From assembly GCA_041569895.1 (NCBI GenBank), contig JBFFXF010000225.1, forward strand, positions 1-12,671: 12,671 bases of DNA, read 5' to 3'. This DNA is from JBFFXF01 sp041569895. Lineage in GTDB: Bacteria; Planctomycetota; UBA8108; JACQVS01. The notes under the pieces were generated by a model. It saw only the letters and a program-made list of their open reading frames with translations. It was not told where the DNA came from and did not search any database. The position numbers and the translations under genes were made by a program. Positions 1 through 5,978 of the stretch are shown here, one piece after another. Position 1 is the stretch's first letter, and each line of letters begins with the position of its first letter.

Positions 1-77
1 CGATGGCGCGGTCGCCAAAGATGAACCTCGGGCCACCGAAACGGCTCCCGAACGCGAACTCATCCCGCGCCGCCCCT
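1..77. other. Left-edge unassigned sequence
   Basis: No gene could be supported here. All reading frames were considered, and none gives a recognisable protein tail or head. The segment leads directly into a run of short tandem repeats. A gene ending or starting outside the window cannot be excluded. Confidence 0.4.
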
Positions 78-145
78 CGTCCTCGTCCTCGTACCCGTAC
101 CCGTACCCGTACCCGTACCCGTTCCCGTGCCCGTTCCCGTGCCCG
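78..145. repeat. Hexamer tandem repeat (CGTCCT, CGTACC, CGTTCC/CGTGCC units)
   Basis: A phased six-base array that drifts in composition: it starts as CGTCCT units, becomes about five CGTACC units, and ends as alternating CGTTCC and CGTGCC. All units share the pattern CGTNCC or CGTCCT. The run is intergenic, downstream of the pilT-like gene. A CGTCCT block in the same orientation occurs at 12496-12539. The graded change of units looks like slipped-strand expansion with point mutation. The array keeps some frames stop-free, but there is no sign of a real protein. Confidence 0.9.
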
Positions 146-211
146 AAAGCGACCGAGGTCCTCGGAGCGGTCGACGTCGGAGCCGAAACGATCGGGGTAG
201 GGAGCCGAGAC

Positions 212-281
212 GGAGACCAGAGATCAGAGATCAGAGACCAGAGATCAGAGACCAGAGATCAGAGGTCGGAGGTCGGAGGTC
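212..281. repeat. Heptamer tandem repeat, ten units of RGAGRYC
   Basis: Ten exactly phased seven-base units, 212-218 to 275-281: GGAGACC, then AGAGATC and AGAGACC variants, then AGAGGTC, GGAGGTC and GGAGGTC. Variation is confined to the purine/pyrimidine transition positions (A/G and C/T), so the consensus is RGAGRYC. The array is intergenic. No protein-coding or RNA role is evident. Confidence 0.93.
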
Positions 282-313
282 AGCGAGATTCACAAAACTC
301 GCCGGACGCCAAG

Positions 314-402
314 ACGGTCACGGTCACGGTCACGGTCACGGCCCACGGTCCACGGTCCACGGTCCACGGTCACGGCACACGGTCACGGTCCACGGTCCAC
401 GG
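314..402. repeat. Interleaved CACGGT hexamer / CCACGGT heptamer repeat, left copy
   Basis: A block of GGTCAC hexamers (four consecutive) passes into GGTCCAC heptamers, then back to mixed hexamers and heptamers. The units differ by insertion of one C. The same composite array, in the same orientation and with the same hexamer-then-heptamer order, lies at 12565-12658 beyond the other end of the gene cluster. It is non-coding as far as can be seen. Confidence 0.92.
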
Positions 403-442
403 CTGCTCGACCCCGCTGGCGAGCTACAACGCCAGAAGACAG

Positions 443-480
443 CAAGGAAGGCAGGAAGTGCAGGAAGGCAGGAAAGAAGA
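443..480. repeat. Purine-rich imperfect direct repeat downstream of the pilT-like gene
   Basis: Two imperfect copies of a purine-rich motif around GGAAGGCAGGAA, at 443-457 and 461-474, followed by a further purine run. On the minus strand, where the pilT-like mRNA would run, this is a long pyrimidine tract starting about 30 bases after the stop codon. No GC hairpin followed by a U-run is visible, so an intrinsic terminator cannot be assigned. A C-rich, unstructured 3' region of this kind would be compatible with Rho-dependent termination, but that is only inference. Confidence 0.6.
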
Positions 481-511
481 AACGACGGGACCGGGAAGAG
501 GAGGGGAACGC

Positions 512-1615
512 TCAGTACTCGAAATTGAAATCTGCCGCCATCGCCCCCGCTCCCTTGTAGATGCCCTTCAGGTCGAGCTTGAGCTCCTCGGGGTAGTCCG
601 AGGCGGCGAGGGCGCTTTCGAGGGAGACGAGGTCGCTCTGGTAGAGCGTCTTGAGCGACTGGTTGAAGGTCTGGCAGCCGAAGTACTCGCCTTCCTTGAT
701 GACGTTGTAGAGCTCGGTCGTCTTGCCGCCGGCGAGGAGCTCCTTGACGGTCGGCGTGTCGATCATCACCTCGACCGCTGGGAGACGGCCGGGCTCGTTC
801 TTCTTGGGGATCAGGCGCTGCGAGATGACGCCCTTCAGCACCAGCGAGAGCTGCAGGCGGATGAGCGCGTGCTGGTGCGGCGGGAAGTAGTTGATGATGC
901 GCTCGACGGTCTGCGTCGAGTTGACCGTGTGCAGCGTCGACATCACCAGGTGGCCGGTCTCGGCCGCGGAGAGCGCGGTCTCCATGGTCTCGCGGTCGCG
1001 CATCTCGCCGATCAGGATGACGTCGGGGCTCTGACGCACGGCGTGCTTCAGCGCGGTGACGAAGTCGGGGGTGTCGATGCCGATCTCGCGCTGGTCGATG
1101 ACCGACTTGCGGTCCTTGAACATGTACTCGATCGGGTCCTCGACCGTCAGGATGTGACGGTTGAGGTGGTCGTTCATGTAGGAGATCATCGCGGCGAGCG
1201 TCGTCGACTTGCCGCTTCCGGTGGTTCCCGTCACCAGCAGCAGGCCGCGGGCCTCGTTGACCAGTCGCTTGAGGACCTTTTCCGGAAGGTGGAGCTCGTC
1301 GAACTTCGGCACGTTCCCCTGAATGTGCCGGAAGACGAACGCGATGGTGCCCTTCTGCCGGAAGATGTTGACGCGGAACCGGCCGATGCCGGGGAGCTCG
1401 TACGCGACGTCGATGTCGGTCTTGCCGTGGAAGCCCTCGCGCTTCGAGTCCTCGATGATCTCGTAGATCTCCAGAGAGTCCTGCGGCGTGATCTCCTCGG
1501 TGTCGAGGAAGTGCACCGTGCCGTCGATGCGCAGCGCCGGGGGGCTGCCGGCCTTGATGAAGAGATCGGAAGACCTCTCGATCACCATCTTCCTGAGCAT
1601 TTCGTGAAGCTGCAT
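512..1615 (-). CDS. pilT: Type IV pilus retraction ATPase, PilT/PilU family
   Basis: A 367-residue cytoplasmic hexameric ATPase predicted to drive pilus retraction at the inner-membrane motor. Visible motifs are Walker A GTTGSGKS (130-137), the Asp box ILTVEDPIEY (155-164), Walker B DVILIGEMRD (198-207) and the His box GHLVMSTLHT (221-230). The start ATG at 1615 is chosen because AGGAGA lies about 8 bases upstream and the protein begins with the usual family N-terminus (LRKMVIERSSDLFIKAG). The same frame is open far upstream only as a shadow of obgE. Several features lean to PilU rather than classical PilT: the SDLFIKAGSPP opening, the GCQTFNQSL region (312-321), and TVKELLAGGK where PilT normally has AIRNLIRE. 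It sits 158 bases after obgE, so it may have its own promoter. Family assignment is secure; T versus U is not. Confidence 0.93.
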   Translation of the reverse strand: MQLHEMLRKMVIERSSDLFIKAGSPPALRIDGTVHFLDTEEITPQDSLEIYEIIEDSKREGFHGKTDIDVAYELPGIGRFRVNIFRQKGTIAFVFRHIQGNVPKFDELHLPEKVLKRLVNEARGLLLVTGTTGSGKSTTLAAMISYMNDHLNRHILTVEDPIEYMFKDRKSVIDQREIGIDTPDFVTALKHAVRQSPDVILIGEMRDRETMETALSAAETGHLVMSTLHTVNSTQTVERIINYFPPHQHALIRLQLSLVLKGVISQRLIPKKNEPGRLPAVEVMIDTPTVKELLAGGKTTELYNVIKEGEYFGCQTFNQSLKTLYQSDLVSLESALAASDYPEELKLDLKGIYKGAGAMAADFNFEY

Positions 1616-1773
1616 GCAGATCTCTCCTGTGACTCGGCGCGTCTCCGCCGTCCCGCGCCTGTCAGGCGTTGCTCGCGGTCGGACGGTCGCGGCGGGGGCG
1701 TCGGAGTTTCCCCTACTTTGATCGGAAGAATCGCCTCGAAAGTGTAGGCGACGACGCGAAAAACGAGCGGCGG
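1616..1773 (-). other. obgE-pilT intergenic region
   Basis: A 158-base spacer after the obgE TAA. It contains a short T-run just after the stop codon and a -10-like TACACT (minus strand, 1746-1741). The T-run has no convincing upstream hairpin, and the TACACT has no -35 at a usable distance. Only the Shine-Dalgarno sequence AGGAGA before the ATPase gene is convincing. A separate transcript start for the ATPase gene is plausible but not demonstrated. Confidence 0.4.
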
Positions 1774-2811
1774 TTACCGGTCCTCGGCGGCGGCGTCGAG
1801 CCGGGCGAGCGTGTCGTCGACGCGCCGCAGGAGCTCCTGGACTCCCGCGCCCGTTACCGACGAGATCGACGCCACCGGCCTGTCGATCGCCTCGGCCAGC
1901 GATTCGGCCAGCTCGCTCGCTTCCTCGGGGGGCATCAGGTCGCACTTCGAGAGCACCACCAGCCGTGGTTTCTCGATGAGCGCCTGGTCGAAGCCGGCGA
2001 GCTCGTCCTCGATGATCCGGTAGTGTGACCGGAGCTTCTCGGGGTCGCGCTCCTCCGCCGAGACGAGGTGCACGAGAACGCGCGTGCGCTCGACGTGCCG
2101 GAGGAACTCGATGCCGAGTCCGTGTCCGGCGTGGGCGCCCTCGATCAGTCCGGGAATGTCCGCGAAGACGAGCCGGCGCCAGTCGCCGATGTCGGCGATG
2201 CCGAGGTGCGGATGGGTGGTCGTGAAGGGGTAGTCGGCGACCTTGGGTCGCGCCGCCGAGATCGACGCGAGGAAGGTCGACTTGCCGGCGTTCGGCAGGC
2301 CGACGAGACCGACGTCGGCGAGCAGCTTGAGCTCGAGGTAGAGCTTGCGCTCGACCGCCGGGCCGCCGTCCTCGGCCTCTCGCGGCGTCTGCGATGTCGA
2401 GGTCGCGAACGCCTTGTTGCCGCGACCACCATGGCCTCCCTGGGCGACGACGACGCGCTGGCCCTCGGTGGAGAGGTCGGCGAGCAGCGGGCCCTTCTGC
2501 GAATCGCGGTCGGCGACGACGAGGCGGACGACGGTGCCGACGGGGACCTCGACGACGAGGTCCTTGCCCTTGCGTCCGTTGCAGTTGCTGCCGCGTCCCG
2601 GACGGCCGTTCTCGGCGGCGTAGAGGGAACGCCGCGAGACGTCGAGAAGGGTGGTGAGCTGCGGGGTGGCCTCGAGGACGACGTCGCCGCCCTTGCCCCC
2701 GTCGCCCCCATCGGGCCCGCCCCGCGGCACGTACTTCTCGCGGCGGAAGCTGACACAACCCCTGCCGCCGGCGCCGCTGCGGACGTGGATGAAGGCTTCG
2801 TCGACGAAAAT
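1774..2811 (-). CDS. obgE: Obg/CgtA GTPase, apparent ATT start
   Basis: Essential ribosome-associated GTPase acting in 50S maturation and stress signalling. With the start at 2811 it has 345 residues. The N-terminal Obg fold opens IFVDEAFIHVRSGAGG, includes FRREKYVPRGGPDGGDGG, and continues to about residue 160. The G domain follows: G1 GLPNAGKST (171-179), G2 TTT (197-199), G3 DIPG (218-221), G4 SKCD (288-291, where NKxD is usual) and G5 SSVTG (about 317-321). The protein ends after the G domain, without the C-terminal extension seen in some Obg proteins. The first ordinary start codon in frame is a GTG at 2730, but that would delete 27 conserved residues. Homology places the initiator exactly at ATT 2811, seven bases after the rpmA stop. 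Product identity is secure; start codon use is inferred. Confidence 0.93.
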   Translation of the reverse strand: MFVDEAFIHVRSGAGGRGCVSFRREKYVPRGGPDGGDGGKGGDVVLEATPQLTTLLDVSRRSLYAAENGRPGRGSNCNGRKGKDLVVEVPVGTVVRLVVADRDSQKGPLLADLSTEGQRVVVAQGGHGGRGNKAFATSTSQTPREAEDGGPAVERKLYLELKLLADVGLVGLPNAGKSTFLASISAARPKVADYPFTTTHPHLGIADIGDWRRLVFADIPGLIEGAHAGHGLGIEFLRHVERTRVLVHLVSAEERDPEKLRSHYRIIEDELAGFDQALIEKPRLVVLSKCDLMPPEEASELAESLAEAIDRPVASISSVTGAGVQELLRRVDDTLARLDAAAEDR

Positions 2812-2827
2812 GAGAGGATCAGCTCTC
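2812..2827 (-). promoter_or_regulatory. Short hairpin overlapping rpmA stop, adjacent to obgE ATT start
   Basis: On the minus strand GAGAG pairs with CTCTC, enclosing the rpmA TGA in the loop region and ending immediately before the ATT. It is only a 5-bp stem. No good Shine-Dalgarno is present at normal spacing before the ATT. This suggests that obgE translation depends on ribosomes terminating on rpmA (translational coupling), but the stem is short enough to be chance. Confidence 0.3.
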
Positions 2828-3067
2828 GGCGGGAACGACGCTGACGCGGCGACGGGTGTCGAACTGAACGCGGCCGTCGACCAGCGAGAAGAGCGTGTAG
2901 TCGCGTCCGCGCCCGACGTTCTTGCCGGGGTGGAAGCGAGTGCCGCACTGCCGGACGAGAATCTGCCCGGGCTTCACCCGCTGGCCGCCGAACGCCTTGA
3001 CCCCGCGATACTGCGGATTGGAGTCGCGTCCGTTCCGTGACGCGCCCTGTCCTTTCTTGTGCGCCAT
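2819..3067 (-). CDS. rpmA: 50S ribosomal protein L27
   Basis: An 82-residue basic protein of the 50S subunit whose N-terminal tail reaches toward the peptidyl transferase centre. It begins MAHKKGQGASRNGRDS, the standard mature L27 N-terminus, and contains GGQRVKPGQILVRQ and HPGKNVGRGRDYTLF. It has no cleavable N-terminal extension of the Firmicutes type. It starts three bases after the rplU stop, with GAGGG inside the rplU end serving as its ribosome binding site, so the two are almost certainly co-translated. Length and motifs are normal. Confidence 0.98.
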   Translation of the reverse strand: MAHKKGQGASRNGRDSNPQYRGVKAFGGQRVKPGQILVRQCGTRFHPGKNVGRGRDYTLFSLVDGRVQFDTRRRVSVVPAES

Positions 3068-3070
3068 TGG

Positions 3071-3385
3071 TTATCCCTCGATCTTCTCGATCTGCACGCG
3101 GATGTAGGGCTGGCGGTGGCCGACCCGCGACCGCGATCCCTTGCGACGGCGGAACTTCGCGACCAGCAGCTTGTCGCCCTTGACCGGCCCGACGACTCGG
3201 GCGCGCACGCGCGCGCCATCGACGGTCGGCGTGCCGATGCGCGTCTCGCCCCCGTCACCGCCGAGGTAGAGCACGTTGTCGAAGTCGATCGACGCGCCTG
3301 CCTCGACCTCGCGGTACTGGATATCGAGGGTGTCGCCCTCGGCCACGCGGTACTGGTGCCCCCCGTCGCGAATGACAGCTTCCAT
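3071..3385 (-). CDS. rplU: 50S ribosomal protein L21
   Basis: A 104-residue 50S subunit protein that binds 23S rRNA. The sequence has the family N-terminus (MEAVIRDGGHQYRVAEGD) and the diagnostic C-terminal block KFRRRKGSRSRVGHRQPYI followed by a Val/Ile-rich end. Length is typical. The start ATG is the first residue of the family and is preceded by GGGA about 9 bases upstream. It lies 60 bases after the rng stop and 3 bases before rpmA, the near-universal rplU-rpmA pair. No separate promoter was recognised in the 60-base gap. Confidence 0.98.
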   Translation of the reverse strand: MEAVIRDGGHQYRVAEGDTLDIQYREVEAGASIDFDNVLYLGGDGGETRIGTPTVDGARVRARVVGPVKGDKLLVAKFRRRKGSRSRVGHRQPYIRVQIEKIEG

Positions 3386-3445
3386 GGCGATTCCCGGTCT
3401 GTTCTCCCGTCGTCGGCTCTTCAGTTACTCGGCCCGCTCGGCCGC

Positions 3446-5683
3446 TCACACGTATCGGACGGTGAACTGGTCGCGGGCGAACGACGCGTCGCCTCGCACG
3501 ACGATCGTCTTCCTCCAGCGCTCCTCGAGACGGCAGATCTCGTGCCGCCGCTCGTTGAGCAGGTACGTCTGCACCGCGGGATGCGCCACCACCTCGGCGG
3601 TCTCCTTCCGACGCGTGGCGACTCCGGCGCGCAACTGGCGCAGGATCGCGGCGCCGGTGACACGCGCCGACTTGACGACGCCGAGTCCACGGCAATGCTC
3701 GCACGGCTCGAAGAGAGCGCGCTCGACACTGGGCCGGACGCGCTGGCGCGTCATCTCGATGATCCCGAACCTCGAGATCCTCGATACCCAGCACTTCGCG
3801 CGATCCCGCTTCAGTGCCGCCTTGAACGCACGCTCCACCTCGCGACGGTTCTTCTCGATCACCATGTCGATGAAGTCGTTGACGATGACTCCACCGAGGT
3901 CCCGGAGCCGCAACTGGCGCGCGATCTCCTCGGCAGCCTCGAGGTTCGTCTTCAGCGCCGTGTCCTCCAGGTCGTCCTCTTGCGTGTAACGGCCGGAGTT
4001 GACGTCGATGGCGACGAGCGCCTCGGTCTGCTCGATAATCAAGTAACCGCCGCTCGGAAGCGGAACCCGGCGATTGTATATCTTCTCGATCGCGTCTTCA
4101 ATGCCGAACTTCGAGAACAGCGGCACGTGGCCGCTGTAGAGGCGCGCGCGCCCCTCCCACGACGGCATCACGTCCTTGACGAAGTCCTCGACGCGCCGGA
4201 AGGACTCCTCGTCGTTGACGACGATCTCATCGACCTCGGGGCCGCAGATGTCGCGCAGGGCGCGGGTCAGGAGGTCGCTCTCCTCGTAGATGAGGCCCGG
4301 TCCGGTGTTGGCGACGGCGCGCTCGCGGATGCCGTCCCAGATCTCGACCAGTTGCCGCAGATCGCGCTCGAGCGTCTCCCGCGGCTTCTCGCGGCCCGCC
4401 GTGCGCACGATGTAGCCGAGTCCCCGCGGCGGATCGAGGCTCGAGAGGCTCTCGCGGAGCTTGGCGCGCTCGACGCCGTCCTCGATGCGCTTCGAGACGC
4501 CGAAGCGCGACACGCCGGGCATCAGGACGAGGTACTTTCCCGGAATACTGACGTAGGTCGTCAGGCTCGGGCCCTTGGCGCCGATCGAGTCCTTCGACAC
4601 CTGGACGAGCACCTCCTGGCCGCGACGCAGGATGTTCTGGATCAGCGGGCGGCCGCGCTCTCCGGTGCGCTTCGAGAGGGCGTCGATCGGAATCGACGGG
4701 GCGCCGGCGTAGATCGGCAGCACGTCGGAGACGTGCAGGAAGCCGTTGCGACCGACGCCGATCTCCACGAACGCCGCCTGGATGGCGGGCTCGAGGTTGA
4801 CCACGCGGCCCTTGTAGATGTTGCCGACGTACTTCGCGTCCGCGGTGCGCTCGAAGTGGAGCTCCTCGAGGCGGTCGTTCTCGACGACCACGATGCGGAG
4901 CTCCTCGGGGTCCATGGCATCGATGAGGACGCGCCGATCGACGGTGCGCTCCGCGCCGGATTCGGATCGGGTTTCGGTCGCCGTCGACGAGGACGCGGAG
5001 GATGACTTCGACGACGACGCCCGTCCGCGACGTCGGCGCCGTCGGGGCGTCTTCGGCTTGACCGGACGCTCGGCGGGCTCCGCCGGGGCGTCATCCGCGG
5101 GGGCATCGGCAGCCAGCGCGGTCTCGACCGCCGCAGCCGCGTCGGTCGCGGCGGGCGCATCGGCGGCAACGGCTGCCTCGTCGGGGTCGGCATCGGGCGT
5201 CGCGGCGGGCGCCGACTCGCTCGCGCCGGTGGCGGGCTCGCGTCGCTTGCCGCGTCCACGCCGACCACGACGGCGCGAGCGTCGAGGTCCGCCCTCGTCC
5301 CTGGTGGAGGCGCCGGCCGGACGCCCCGGTGACGACTCAGCCCCGGGCGCGAGGTCGACGTCGCTCTCGCCGAGCGGCTTCTCCGTCTGGGCTGGTTCCG
5401 GGGCTGGCTCCGGGGCTGGTTCCGGGGACTCGGCGACCGGCGTCGCCGACGATCGGTCGGAGCCGGCGCCGTTCGCGTCGCTCTCGGCGTCGATCAGCGT
5501 CTCGCCGAACGGCCGCTCTCGCGGTCTCGCGGCGACCTCGCTCGTCTCGCCCGGGAACGACGGAAGTTCTTGAACATTCTCGGCTTCTGATCCCACGCCG
5601 GGGGATGTTTCGAGCGCTTCTCGGGGATTCACACGCACCGTCTCGAAGGGGCCAGGACCGCGTGACCGGGTGCGGCGAGCCAC
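3446..5683 (-). CDS. rng: Ribonuclease E/G family with long N-terminal extension
   Basis: Single-strand endoribonuclease for rRNA processing and mRNA decay. The 745-residue product has two parts. Residues 1 to about 250 are low complexity (Pro/Ala/Glu/Asp), with arginine clusters near 134-148 (RRSRRRGRRGRGKRR) and 214-221. Residues from about 251 to 745 match an RNase G-sized catalytic core: an S1-type segment (about 284-320, KYVGNIYKGRV), catalytic aspartates D560 in AIDVNSG and D603 in VNDFIDM, and the zinc-link cysteines C661 and C664 in CEHCRGLG. It lacks a C-terminal degradosome scaffold. The start is uncertain: the GTG at 5683 gives the longest form but has no clear Shine-Dalgarno, and GTG codons a short way downstream are alternatives. 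It precedes rplU by 60 bases. Confidence 0.92.
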   Translation of the reverse strand: MARRTRSRGPGPFETVRVNPREALETSPGVGSEAENVQELPSFPGETSEVAARPRERPFGETLIDAESDANGAGSDRSSATPVAESPEPAPEPAPEPAQTEKPLGESDVDLAPGAESSPGRPAGASTRDEGGPRRSRRRGRRGRGKRREPATGASESAPAATPDADPDEAAVAADAPAATDAAAAVETALAADAPADDAPAEPAERPVKPKTPRRRRRRGRASSSKSSSASSSTATETRSESGAERTVDRRVLIDAMDPEELRIVVVENDRLEELHFERTADAKYVGNIYKGRVVNLEPAIQAAFVEIGVGRNGFLHVSDVLPIYAGAPSIPIDALSKRTGERGRPLIQNILRRGQEVLVQVSKDSIGAKGPSLTTYVSIPGKYLVLMPGVSRFGVSKRIEDGVERAKLRESLSSLDPPRGLGYIVRTAGREKPRETLERDLRQLVEIWDGIRERAVANTGPGLIYEESDLLTRALRDICGPEVDEIVVNDEESFRRVEDFVKDVMPSWEGRARLYSGHVPLFSKFGIEDAIEKIYNRRVPLPSGGYLIIEQTEALVAIDVNSGRYTQEDDLEDTALKTNLEAAEEIARQLRLRDLGGVIVNDFIDMVIEKNRREVERAFKAALKRDRAKCWVSRISRFGIIEMTRQRVRPSVERALFEPCEHCRGLGVVKSARVTGAAILRQLRAGVATRRKETAEVVAHPAVQTYLLNERRHEICRLEERWRKTIVVRGDASFARDQFTVRYV
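5390..5425. repeat. Three in-frame 12-bp repeats within rng
   Basis: Three adjacent 12-base units (GGCTGGTTCCGG, GGCTGGCTCCGG, GGCTGGTTCCGG on the plus strand) encode the PEPA-PEPA-PEPA stretch in the disordered N-terminal extension of the RNase. The unit is a multiple of three, so copy-number change would keep the frame. Confidence 0.85.
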
Positions 5684-5853
5684 GCCGCTCGCCGCGAGCG
5701 CCCGAGGGGGCGAAACCCCGCAGCTGCCATCCCGACGCCGGTCCTGACACCAGTCCCGGCGTCACGTCCGACCGTCACAACCGACCGTCCCACGCCATAC
5801 CCGGGGGCGGGACGCGGGAGCCGGGGTCGCGGGCAGGCCCTGCAAAGAGGTGA
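5684..5853 (-). promoter_or_regulatory. Putative long 5' leader of rng
   Basis: If the candidate promoter at 5854-5882 is used, the rng mRNA would carry about 160 bases of leader. The leader has two GACGGTCGG direct copies 15 bases apart and a GGGG-TTTCG-CCCC type stem followed by another GC-rich fold just before the start region. Leader-mediated autoregulation is known for E. coli rne. A similar role here is only an inference. Confidence 0.3.
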
Positions 5854-5882
5854 ATTGTAAGGACGACGCGCGTCGCCATCGA
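5854..5882 (-). promoter_or_regulatory. Candidate sigma70-type promoter for rng
   Basis: On the minus strand, -35 TCGATG (5882-5877; 3 of 6 to TTGACA) and -10 TACAAT (5859-5854; 5 of 6 to TATAAT) are separated by exactly 17 bases. It lies downstream of the pilQ 3' hairpin and upstream of rng, where a transcription start for the rng-rplU-rpmA-obgE block is expected. The -35 is weak and the organism's promoter consensus is unknown. Confidence 0.4.
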
Positions 5883-5929
5883 GATGTTTCTGCGCGGGGC
5901 GCGCGTCGGGCCCGCTCGGCGACCCGGCC

Positions 5930-5968
5930 GCTCCCGGAGGCGCACAACGGGGTTGCGCATCCGGGAGC
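5930..5968 (-). terminator. Strong hairpin after pilQ, no U-tract
   Basis: Eleven bases past the pilQ stop, the minus-strand RNA can form a 17-bp stem. The outer nine bases, GCTCCCGGA with TCCGGGAGC, are perfect. The inner eight pairs include two G-U pairs, there is a two-base bulge on the 3' side, and the loop is CCC. No T-run follows, so it is not a classical intrinsic terminator. It may terminate weakly, or protect the pil transcript from 3' exonucleases. The position marks the end of the pil operon. Confidence 0.55.
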
Positions 5969-5978
5969 CGCCTTGAGG

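Noticed and set aside
314..402. Possible CRISPR array
   Set aside because: Units are six or seven bases, contiguous and without spacers, and there are no cas genes.
458..1747. A long plus-strand open frame opposite the pilT-like gene, stop-free leftward to the window edge
   Set aside because: The 3' two thirds mirror a conserved ATPase gene. The left part owes its lack of stops to the repeat arrays. No start, domain or ribosome binding site supports it.
1741..1763. TACACT as a promoter and the nearby T-run as an obgE terminator
   Set aside because: No -35 lies at 16-18 bases from TACACT, and no stable hairpin precedes the T-run.
3059..5005. A 648-codon plus-strand open frame opposite rng
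   Set aside because: It is antisense to a clearly conserved RNase gene. Its composition (Asp/Glu/Val/Arg/Leu-rich) is typical of the complement of high-GC coding sequence, and there is no recognisable domain.
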